Positions 8,291 through 14,836 of a stretch of DNA of 51,706 nt are shown in pieces. Within the stretch, counting starts at the first letter, position 1. Each line of letters starts with the position of its first letter. The stretch comes from an uncultured Ruminococcus sp. (lineage in GTDB: Bacteria; Bacillota; Clostridia; Oscillospirales; Ruminococcaceae), in contig NZ_CAMYUE010000017.1 of NCBI RefSeq assembly GCF_947301925.1, forward strand, positions 1-51,706, in the 5' to 3' direction. The notes below the pieces were generated by a model. That model saw only the letters and a program-made list of their open reading frames with translations. It made no database searches and was not told where the DNA came from. The position numbers and the translations under genes are program-made.

Positions 8291-8389
8291 ATTGAGCAAA
8301 CGCGGTAACGGAAAGACCTGTTTCCGCAGCCGTTATTGTGCAAGTGAGAAAGAAATTTTGCAATAATTCTTAAAAATGTATGAAATATA

Positions 8390-8418
8390 TTGCATTGTGC
8401 TTCGGGTTGTATTATAAT
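8390..8418 (+). promoter_or_regulatory. Promoter of the radical SAM/repeat-protein operon
   Basis: TTGCAT (8390-8395), 17 bp, TATAAT (8413-8418). Transcription would start near 8425, which rules out the earlier in-frame ATG at 8380. The same TTGCAT-17-TATAAT layout precedes the SCIFF gene. Confidence 0.7.
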
Positions 8419-8454
8419 GATAATATGGAAAGTGTACGGAATGGGGTGAGGGAT

Positions 8455-9435
8455 TTGGATTATACTATCAGCATAACCAACAAATGCAATCTGAGATGCA
8501 GCTATTGCTACGAAAGGCATCTGAACACGGAATACGGCTGCATAACCGATGAAATAAGAGAAAAGATAGCGGACTTCATAAACAGCCGCGCTGATGCTGA
8601 GACAGTATATCTTTTCGGCGGCGAGCCTCTGCTGTATAAGGACACGGTAAAATACTACTGTGAGAAGGTTACGGCAAAGGAGCTGGTCATCACCACCAAC
8701 GGAACCCTTCTGGACGAGGACTTCATCAGATGGTGTGCGGACAGGAAGGTCATTATCAATATGTCCCACGACGGCATTGAATGTACCGAACGCGGCGTGG
8801 ATACGGCGCTGCTGGACGCAAATCTGAAGCTGCTGCTGAAGTATCAGCCCGAGACTCTTGTGCAGCTGGTATATACGGAGGAGACTCTTCCGAAGCTGTA
8901 TGATAATATCATGTACCTGAAAGGACTTGGTGTGAAGAAGGTCTCTGCGGCAATGGACGCTTTTCTTGAACCCGCCGATCCCGACAGCTTCGGTGACATA
9001 CTCAGGGAGCAATGGCGGAAGATCGCCGATATTCCCGACCTGTTCGTATATGAGCTGGCTGTGAAGGAGAAGAGCATCAGGGAAAATAAGCGCGGCACCT
9101 GCGAGATATGCAGGAGGAAGGTCTTTATAAACTGGGACGGGAAGTTCTATCCCTGCGTCCAGTTCCAGAACATAGCCGAATATCGCTGCGGCGATATATT
9201 CGTCGGTATCGAGGCCGAGAGGGCAAGAAGGGAACACCCCGATTATTCAATGGTCTCGGAGAGGTGCAAGGGCTGCGAGATAGCAGATTACTGCCGCAAC
9301 TCATGCGCCTGCCGCAAAATGGCTACAACAGGCACGGTAAGGGATATTTCGGAGGCAGCCTGCATGGAAGAGCAGGTGCAGATTCTCACAGCACTGGAGA
9401 AAATATCTGAAGAAATGGGAGGAATGAAAAAATGA
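8455..9435 (+). CDS. Radical SAM/SPASM protein, putative peptide or protein maturase
   Basis: 326 residues from a TTG at 8455, preceded by GGGGTGA five bases upstream. In-frame ATGs at 8380 and 8425 lie upstream of, or at, the predicted transcription start. The radical SAM cluster motif CxxxCxxC is at residues 11-18 (CNLRCSYC), very close to the N-terminus, so there is no precursor-recognition (RRE) domain in front. FGGEPL follows near 53-58. The C-terminal 110 residues carry at least nine Cys (CEIC, PCVQF, RCGD, RCKGC, DYC, CAC, ACM), a SPASM-type domain that binds auxiliary iron-sulphur clusters, typical of ribosomal peptide maturases. Its stop overlaps the next ATG region (9432-9435), so the secreted repeat protein is translationally coupled and is the obvious candidate substrate. 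The reaction type is not predictable from sequence. Confidence 0.85.
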   Translation: MDYTISITNKCNLRCSYCYERHLNTEYGCITDEIREKIADFINSRADAETVYLFGGEPLLYKDTVKYYCEKVTAKELVITTNGTLLDEDFIRWCADRKVIINMSHDGIECTERGVDTALLDANLKLLLKYQPETLVQLVYTEETLPKLYDNIMYLKGLGVKKVSAAMDAFLEPADPDSFGDILREQWRKIADIPDLFVYELAVKEKSIRENKRGTCEICRRKVFINWDGKFYPCVQFQNIAEYRCGDIFVGIEAERARREHPDYSMVSERCKGCEIADYCRNSCACRKMATTGTVRDISEAACMEEQVQILTALEKISEEMGGMKK

Positions 9436-10334
9436 GAAAATTCACACGGGAGATAGCGGCTCTGCTGACTTCAGTTGCAGTCAGCTCGGGAGCAAGCGCA
9501 GGTACGGCCTTTGCAGAGGATATAGAGCCTGTAAAGACAGCGGGCGTGGCAATTAACACCGATCTGATCGACGAGCCGGGAACTACCACCACAACAACGA
9601 CTACCACTATACCGCCCCTTTCGGGTACTATGACGGGTACGACCACTACTACCACCGTTACTGTTCCTCCTCTTGAGGGAACAATGACGGGTACCACAAC
9701 GGCTACCACAACAATACCGCCTCTTTCGGGCACCATGACGGGAACTACCACAACGGTCACTACGACCATACCTCCTCTTGAGGGCACTATGACAGGAACC
9801 ACTACCGCTGTTACAACTACTCTGCCGCCTTTTGAAGGGGTAATGATGCCTCCTGCTGACGGTGATGTCAACGGCGACGGCTCATTCGGCATATCCGATG
9901 TTGTTACCTTCCAGAAGTTCCTTCTGAACTCCGACGAAGGAAAGCTCAGCAACCGTTATGCGGCAGATATGAACCTGGACGGAGAGCTGGACGTTTTCGA
10001 CCTTATCGCCATGAAGCGCGAGCTCGTCAGCCGTAACGGGTATTATCTCAGTCCTATGATCACATCTACCGATATTATCGAGCTCTCAAAGAAGGGCGAT
10101 GATATCACCTGGGACGATCTCAAGGACTTCCGTTCCATTGGCGGTATAGGCACGGGCGGCTATGTTTACAGGTATCAGCTGGGGGATATGAATGACAGAT
10201 TTGTCTTATTTGTTACCGTGGACAATGACGTTATAAAGTCCGCTGCGCTGGAGGCTGTAAGCGATTCTGACAGGGTGGATATCCGTAATGGCGATGTCGA
10301 AGCCTTCATTGCAAAGCACAATCCGCCTGCCTGA
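9432..10334 (+). CDS. Secreted dockerin protein with 4.5 Pro/Thr-rich repeats
   Basis: 300 residues; ATG with GGAGG nine bases upstream, overlapping the end of the radical SAM gene by 4 nt. Residues 1-28 are a signal peptide (AFA before the cut). After a short spacer, residues 60-139 are repeats of 17-18 residues of form PPLxGTMTGTTT plus a Thr/Val tail, starting near 60, 78, 95, 113 and 131, the last one partial. Two EF-hand-type dockerin repeats follow (GDVNGDGSFGISDVVTFQ near 144 and ADMNLDGELDVFDLIAMK near 178). A C-terminal domain (210-300) contains ITWDDLKDF and GGYVYRYQL. The dockerin suggests attachment to a cohesin scaffold outside the cell. The repeats contain no Cys. They could be a simple linker, possibly glycosylated, or a multi-core substrate for the coupled radical SAM enzyme. 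Confidence 0.85.
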   Translation: MRKFTREIAALLTSVAVSSGASAGTAFAEDIEPVKTAGVAINTDLIDEPGTTTTTTTTTIPPLSGTMTGTTTTTTVTVPPLEGTMTGTTTATTTIPPLSGTMTGTTTTVTTTIPPLEGTMTGTTTAVTTTLPPFEGVMMPPADGDVNGDGSFGISDVVTFQKFLLNSDEGKLSNRYAADMNLDGELDVFDLIAMKRELVSRNGYYLSPMITSTDIIELSKKGDDITWDDLKDFRSIGGIGTGGYVYRYQLGDMNDRFVLFVTVDNDVIKSAALEAVSDSDRVDIRNGDVEAFIAKHNPPA

Positions 10335-10348
10335 GAGTTTGAAAAAAT

Positions 10349-10380
10349 GAGGGATCCGGAATTATCGGTGTCCTCTTTTT
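10349..10380 (+). terminator. Terminator of the radical SAM operon
   Basis: GAGGGATCCGG with TCGGTGTCCTC, nine of eleven positions paired, followed by five T; 15 bp after the stop. Confidence 0.65.
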
Positions 10381-10403
10381 GATGCAAATTAAAAATAGCA
10401 GCA

Positions 10404-10437
10404 AAGCCCCTGAACGCTCTATCACGTTCAGGGGCTT
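10404..10437. terminator. Bidirectional terminator between convergent operons
   Basis: Perfect 13-bp stem (AAGCCCCTGAACG and complement, 8-nt loop). On the minus strand it lies 36 bp past the shortened mcrC gene and runs into a T-rich tract. Confidence 0.8.
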
Positions 10438-10472
10438 CTGTATAGGTATCTTTATGAGCGGGGAGCTGTTTT

Positions 10473-11270
10473 TCAGCTCATTCTGTACAGCTGCGAGCAG
10501 GTGACGTATTTGCCCGAAAAGGCGGTGCCCTCATTCCTGTCAAAGAGCATTCTGCATATATTGAGAATGGTGCTGTACTTCCTTGTGTTCCGGGTGTTGA
10601 TGCATTTGGCGAACTCCGCCTCTATACTGCGCGGCACAGCCACCTCGTCAAGATAGGACAGAGCCTCCTTCAGCAGGTGGGAGCTGCGCGGACTGGCCGT
10701 CAGCCTGATAAGCACCGACGCGGCAGCCTTTATTATGCGGTTTTCCGCGCGGTCGGGAGTGAAGACGTCATGTCGGACGTAGATACGCTCGCGGTGAACG
10801 AGATTGCGGCGGATATTCTCCGAGAACAGTATGGTGCCGCTGACGGAGTGCATATTCTCCTCGCGGCTGGCGTAGGCGGATAGCACGCCGCTTTTTATTA
10901 TCTTCATGGTCTCGCCCGCAAAAACGGAAATGAAGTATTCCATGAAGTTCATATCGGTATCCGAAGGGACGAAGGTATATCCGCACCGCCTGCAGAACTC
11001 GGCGCAGAGCGCATTTCTCGCGTCTGCGGCATCACCGTCCGTCTGGGGCAGTATCTCGATGAAGGTACCGTCGGCGAGACATACGAAACCGCAGTAGGAG
11101 CCTGCCGTGAAATACCTTATGCCGTTTACCCGGCTGACCGTGATGGCTTCTCTGCCGTCAGCCTTGCAGACAGCGGCAAATTCGCCCAGCATTTTTGTGA
11201 TCTCTCCGTTTTTGTGGGAGATATCCACGATCATGTCATGGGCTGATACGCAAAAGTGTCTGGTATACAT
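10473..11270 (-). CDS. mcrC: McrC-like protein lacking the nuclease domain
   Basis: 265 residues; ATG with GGGAG upstream, 15 bp after the mcrB-like gene. The sequence follows the McrC family: an N-terminal region with FVCLADGTFIEILPQ, then MNFMEYFISVFAGETMKIIKSG, the block REENMHSVSGTILF, and RAENRIIKAA. McrC proteins usually continue about 80-100 residues further with a PD-(D/E)xK nuclease. Here the frame stops right where that part should begin (SQLYRMS), and neither other frame downstream encodes it; a terminator follows at once. McrC normally joins the McrB GTPase ring as the cleaving subunit for methylated DNA. Without the nuclease, cleavage by this pair is doubtful: it could be decayed, or use another effector. 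Confidence 0.8.
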   Translation of the reverse strand: MYTRHFCVSAHDMIVDISHKNGEITKMLGEFAAVCKADGREAITVSRVNGIRYFTAGSYCGFVCLADGTFIEILPQTDGDAADARNALCAEFCRRCGYTFVPSDTDMNFMEYFISVFAGETMKIIKSGVLSAYASREENMHSVSGTILFSENIRRNLVHRERIYVRHDVFTPDRAENRIIKAAASVLIRLTASPRSSHLLKEALSYLDEVAVPRSIEAEFAKCINTRNTRKYSTILNICRMLFDRNEGTAFSGKYVTCSQLYRMS

Positions 11271-11285
11271 TTTGATCTCCCATCA

Positions 11286-13040
11286 TCAGGAAACATCGCT
11301 GTAGATGTTTATGAAGTTCTCTCTGGTCCAGTTATCGGGACGGCCGAGACGGTACATTTTGTGTCCCGAGTCGAAATGCTTGATATACTTTGGATTGATA
11401 CATTCGATGAAGGCGTTGTCGTCGTTCAGTATGAGCCTGATCTTCTCGTAGTCGTCGAAGAAATACTCCTGTAGCAGGGGGATTATCTTTGTGGAGAAAA
11501 CGTTTCTCAGCTCGAATATGCTTTGTATGGGGGCGCCGCCGTTCATGAAGTATGCGTGGCCGATAGCGTGCTCGCGGTCGTAGTAATACTCTATGCGCTC
11601 GTTCAGCGCAGTGAGGAGCTGACACAGGTCAACGCCGTCGCATTCACCAAGGAGTGAGGGCTCGGGCAGCATCTCTATGAAGTCGAAACGCCTTCTCAGA
11701 GCGGTATCCAGCATGGCGATAGAGCGGTCGGCGGTATTCATTGTGCCCAGGATATGCAGATTGGCAGGCACGAAGAACTCGGTCTGCGAATAGGGGAGTA
11801 TGGCGGTAGTGCCGCGCTTTGACTCCTCTATGAGGGTTATGAGCTCTCCGAATATCTTTGAGATATTGCCGCGGTTTATCTCGTCAATAATTGCTACGAA
11901 GCGCATATGGGGACTCTTTGCCGCCTTTTCGCACAGCGACTTGAACACGCCGCTGTAGGGGCGGTAAATAACTGTGGTATCGGCGTGAGCGGTATTGGTA
12001 TCGTTGCCGTACCTGTCAACAACAACAGGCCGTATGCCCTCCACGAATTCCTCATAGCTGAAGGACTGGTGGAAGGTGGTGAACCTTATCTGACCTGCCG
12101 CGGCGTATTTCTCATATCTTTCCTTTACGGAGGAATAGGACTCGCCTTCGGCGATCTTTCTGCCCTCTATCAGCTCCACGGCATACCTGATAACGTTGTA
12201 GGTCTTTCCTGTTCCGGGAGGACCGTAGAGTATCTGATTGAGCGGAGCGTCTGTTCTTTTGGGCTGGTATCCGGGAGCGGGAGCCTCCTGCTCCCGGGGT
12301 TCTTCACTGACATTGAGGAGTTCCCAGGACATGATATCGAACACCCTCATGTTCCTGAACTTGAAGTGAGAGTTGCGGAAGTCTATTATCCTGCGGCAGT
12401 TCTGTATATAATGGGTAAGATAGTCCGTTTTCTCCAGCTTTATGCCCAGAGCCTTGTAAACAGCCGAATCGGTGGCGCTTTCGCCCAGTATGGGGAAGGT
12501 GTTGGGCTTCAGGCAGTGGAGTATCCTCGACATGGCGAATACAGGCAGCCCCGAATCCTTGATATGGTTGAGCATTTTGTGAGCGGTGCCCAGAAGCTTG
12601 TCGTCGTTGTCGAGACCAGAAAGGTTTATGCACATCTTGAAGAAGAACTGTATAGCCTCGGTCTTTTCGCCGATAAGAGCATTCCTGAAGGAAAAGGGCG
12701 TAGTAAGGAACTCTTTTTCCTTTTTCCCTATGACGTGATTGAACAGCATCCTTGAACCGCGGCTCCATATCTTTTCAAGAGCCGAATCCAGCATGACCTT
12801 GTCTATGTGGAGCAGGTGGCTGTTCTGTATATACTGCTTGCGCTCGTTCTTGTCATTTCCCCAGATACCGAGGGACAGGTAATAAAGCAGGTCGAGATCC
12901 TTGTAGTTTATGAGAGTTGTCTTTTTCAGCTTTGCATAACACTCCACCGCTTCGTGTACCGAGCGGTATGTTCCGTCAAATTCATACGGCTGGATATCGT
13001 GTTTGCGCTTCAGCTCGTCAATAATATTCTTTTTATCCAT
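11286..13040 (-). CDS. mcrB: McrB-like AAA+ GTPase of a modified-DNA restriction system
   Basis: 584 residues. The N-terminal 250 residues are helical and not the well-known E. coli McrB DNA-binding domain, so the target is unknown. The AAA+ motor follows: Walker A GPPGTGKT near residue 270, Walker B VAIIDEINRG, and the McrB signature MNTADRSIAMLDTALRRRF. These identify the GTP-dependent ring subunit that drives translocation and recruits McrC. A GGAAAGG ribosome site precedes the ATG, and its promoter is at 13076-13104. It forms a two-gene operon with the truncated mcrC. The motor itself looks intact. Confidence 0.88.
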   Translation of the reverse strand: MDKKNIIDELKRKHDIQPYEFDGTYRSVHEAVECYAKLKKTTLINYKDLDLLYYLSLGIWGNDKNERKQYIQNSHLLHIDKVMLDSALEKIWSRGSRMLFNHVIGKKEKEFLTTPFSFRNALIGEKTEAIQFFFKMCINLSGLDNDDKLLGTAHKMLNHIKDSGLPVFAMSRILHCLKPNTFPILGESATDSAVYKALGIKLEKTDYLTHYIQNCRRIIDFRNSHFKFRNMRVFDIMSWELLNVSEEPREQEAPAPGYQPKRTDAPLNQILYGPPGTGKTYNVIRYAVELIEGRKIAEGESYSSVKERYEKYAAAGQIRFTTFHQSFSYEEFVEGIRPVVVDRYGNDTNTAHADTTVIYRPYSGVFKSLCEKAAKSPHMRFVAIIDEINRGNISKIFGELITLIEESKRGTTAILPYSQTEFFVPANLHILGTMNTADRSIAMLDTALRRRFDFIEMLPEPSLLGECDGVDLCQLLTALNERIEYYYDREHAIGHAYFMNGGAPIQSIFELRNVFSTKIIPLLQEYFFDDYEKIRLILNDDNAFIECINPKYIKHFDSGHKMYRLGRPDNWTRENFINIYSDVS

Positions 13041-13075
13041 ATTTATGACTACCTTTCCAAAAGTATCCTACTGTA

Positions 13076-13104
13076 ATTGTATCACGCGCACAAACAAAAG
13101 TCAA
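13076..13104 (-). promoter_or_regulatory. Promoter of the McrBC operon
   Basis: Minus strand TTGACT (13104-13099), 17 bp, TACAAT (13081-13076), 36 bp before the ATG. Confidence 0.7.
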
Positions 13105-13165
13105 CAGGATTTGCGATTTTTGCACATTATCCACAAAGTGGGAGCTTGTTTTTATATCAATGAAT

Positions 13166-13193
13166 AAAAAAGGACTTCCGCAGGGAAGTCCTT
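13166..13193 (-). terminator. Terminator of the sugar-phosphate transferase gene
   Basis: AAGGACTTCC pairs with GGAAGTCCTT around a 4-nt loop; six T on the minus strand. Confidence 0.85.
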
Positions 13194-13199
13194 CTTCGT

Positions 13200-14660
13200 C
13201 TATTCCGCTCCGCTGCCCTTGAAAACCACGGCAACGGTTTTGAGTATTATTTTCAGATCAAGGAGCAGGCTCCAGTTTTCAATGTACTCTCTGTCCAGTC
13301 TTACGACCTCCTCGAAGTCGGTGATGCGGCTCCTGCCGCTGACCTGCCATAGGCCTGTGAGACCGGGCTTTATGCTCATTCTTATCCTGTGTCCGAGACC
13401 GTATTTTTCCCACTCGTCGGGAGTAGGCGGCCTTGTGCCCACAAGGCTCATATTGCCTCTGAGCACGTTGAAGAACTGCGGCAGCTCATCTATTGAGTGC
13501 CTGCGGATAAAGTTCCCGATACCTCTGGGACGGCCGTTTCTGTCCTTTTTCTCGCTGCCGATGATACGGGGATCGTCGTCCATTTTGAACATCATGCCGC
13601 TGTCTATCCTGTTCTTTTCCATCAGTTCCTGCTTGCGTTTTTCCGCGTCCATGTACATACTGCGGAACTTGTACATAACGAATGGCTTGCCGTTCTGTCC
13701 CACGCGCTTCTGCCTGAAGAATACCGGTCCGGGAGACTTGATGTATATGGCAGGTGCCAGGAATACAAAGACTATCAGAGTGATGATGCAGCCTATGAGA
13801 CCTCCTGCTATATCCGCAAGGCGCTTTAACGCCAGCTTTCCTGCGGGGGCGGAGGAGGCGCTGCTTGACAGCACACGATAGGGACCCAGGCTCCGCATTT
13901 CCGTTGCGTTCCATCTTCCGTCGGTCATGGGAGGTATGGAATAATTCAGGGTTATGCCCATTCTGAAAAGGCTGTCCATGAGCTCCGAAGGGAAGGTCAT
14001 GGTCTCCGACTGGAGCAGGAACACCTCGTCCACCCAGCCGTGGCTGAGCCGTGAGATAGTTTCCTCATCAAGAGGATATACGGGGATATCCCTGAGCTTT
14101 TCTCCGTTTCCGCACTCCCTGTCGGTGATTATGACGCCCGAGATAAAGAAGCTGCTGTGCCGCGGGTCGCTCATAAGAGCGGCGAGGGTCTTCCCGGCGG
14201 AATCCGATGAGGTTATGAGCACTACGGAATGGCGGTTCTGTCGGTATTTACCCGAATTGAACACTCTCAGCTTGTTCAGCTGCCTGAAAATGTAGTCGGC
14301 AGCAGCATAGGTCACCGAGGTGAAGCCCAGCTGCAATCGTGAAGCGGCAGTTGAATGTTTTACTGCGAAAAGGTATATGAGCGCCAGTATCATTACTGCC
14401 GCGATGTATTTTATAACAGCCCACAGCTCTTCCAGCTTCCCGCGGTGGAGTATGCCCTTGTAGTTGTCGGTAAAGACTATGACAAGGAGCTGGCTGGTGG
14501 TGAGTATCACAGCCTGATACTGGAAGGAATCGATGCTGTAGGGGTTGGCAAAGGGCATATGGAGCCAGTAGCTTATGATAAAGCACAGCTGAAGGCAAAG
14601 CAGGTCGATTATTATGAAATCGCCGTGCTTCAGTCCTGCCCTGAGATTTTTATTGTCCAC
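13200..14660 (-). CDS. Polyprenyl-phosphate glycosyl-1-phosphate transferase
   Basis: 486 residues from a GTG at 14660, with GGAGG six bases upstream; the longer frame to 14774 would overrun the promoter. It starts exopolysaccharide or capsule repeat synthesis by moving a sugar-1-phosphate to a polyprenyl phosphate lipid at the inner membrane face. Four hydrophobic segments lie in the first 130 residues, a Rossmann-like domain in 150-260, and a further membrane helix precedes the catalytic part. The C-terminal 200 residues show the family marks: SPGPVFFRQKRVG, YKFRSM, the RRHSIDELPQ and LVGTRP blocks, and KPGLTGLWQVSGR. The length is normal for the PglC/WbaP-like two-domain type. It stands alone, without glycosyltransferase neighbours. 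The sugar is unknown. Confidence 0.9.
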   Translation of the reverse strand: MDNKNLRAGLKHGDFIIIDLLCLQLCFIISYWLHMPFANPYSIDSFQYQAVILTTSQLLVIVFTDNYKGILHRGKLEELWAVIKYIAAVMILALIYLFAVKHSTAASRLQLGFTSVTYAAADYIFRQLNKLRVFNSGKYRQNRHSVVLITSSDSAGKTLAALMSDPRHSSFFISGVIITDRECGNGEKLRDIPVYPLDEETISRLSHGWVDEVFLLQSETMTFPSELMDSLFRMGITLNYSIPPMTDGRWNATEMRSLGPYRVLSSSASSAPAGKLALKRLADIAGGLIGCIITLIVFVFLAPAIYIKSPGPVFFRQKRVGQNGKPFVMYKFRSMYMDAEKRKQELMEKNRIDSGMMFKMDDDPRIIGSEKKDRNGRPRGIGNFIRRHSIDELPQFFNVLRGNMSLVGTRPPTPDEWEKYGLGHRIRMSIKPGLTGLWQVSGRSRITDFEEVVRLDREYIENWSLLLDLKIILKTVAVVFKGSGAE

Positions 14661-14693
14661 GAAGCACCTCCGCGACTTGATTAGTTTATAATT

Positions 14694-14722
14694 ATTATAA
14701 ACTATAAGCCCACCCGTGTCAA
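14694..14722 (-). promoter_or_regulatory. Promoter of the sugar-phosphate transferase
   Basis: Perfect TTGACA (14722-14717), 17 bp, TATAAT (14699-14694) on the minus strand, about 34 bp before the GTG. Confidence 0.85.
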
Positions 14723-14767
14723 GTCCTGTGATATGGTGAGAATCCATGTATATCCGCAAGTAATGGG

Positions 14768-14796
14768 TTGACATAATGGGATTTATGAGTTAAAAT
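14768..14796 (+). promoter_or_regulatory. Promoter of the GH9 gene
   Basis: TTGACA (14768-14773), 17 bp, TAAAAT (14791-14796), 40 bp before the ATG. A palindrome covers its spacer and -10. Confidence 0.8.
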
Positions 14797-14805
14797 CTCA
14801 TTATG
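14772..14805. promoter_or_regulatory. Palindromic candidate operator over the GH9 promoter
   Basis: CATAATGGGATTT (14772-14784) and the complement of AAATCTCATTATG (14793-14805) match at 12 of 13 positions around 8 bp. It spans from the end of the -35 past the -10, where a bound repressor would block polymerase. Confidence 0.55.
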
Positions 14806-14836
14806 GATAAACTCTCGTGAGGAAAGGAATGAGATC

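Noticed and set aside
8224..9237. 337-codon minus-strand frame opposite the radical SAM gene
   Set aside because: Antisense shadow of a gene with clear CxxxCxxC and SPASM motifs; its sequence has no family features.
9570..9850. Repeat array considered as CRISPR or tandem DNA repeat
   Set aside because: The repeats are in frame, have no spacers and encode Pro/Thr units of a secreted protein.
9386..9952. Val/Pro-rich minus-strand frame over the repeat region
   Set aside because: It is the complement of the Thr-rich repeats and has no signal, ribosome site or domain.
11907..12755. 282-codon plus-strand frame inside the McrB-like gene
   Set aside because: Antisense to Walker motifs of a well-supported AAA+ protein.
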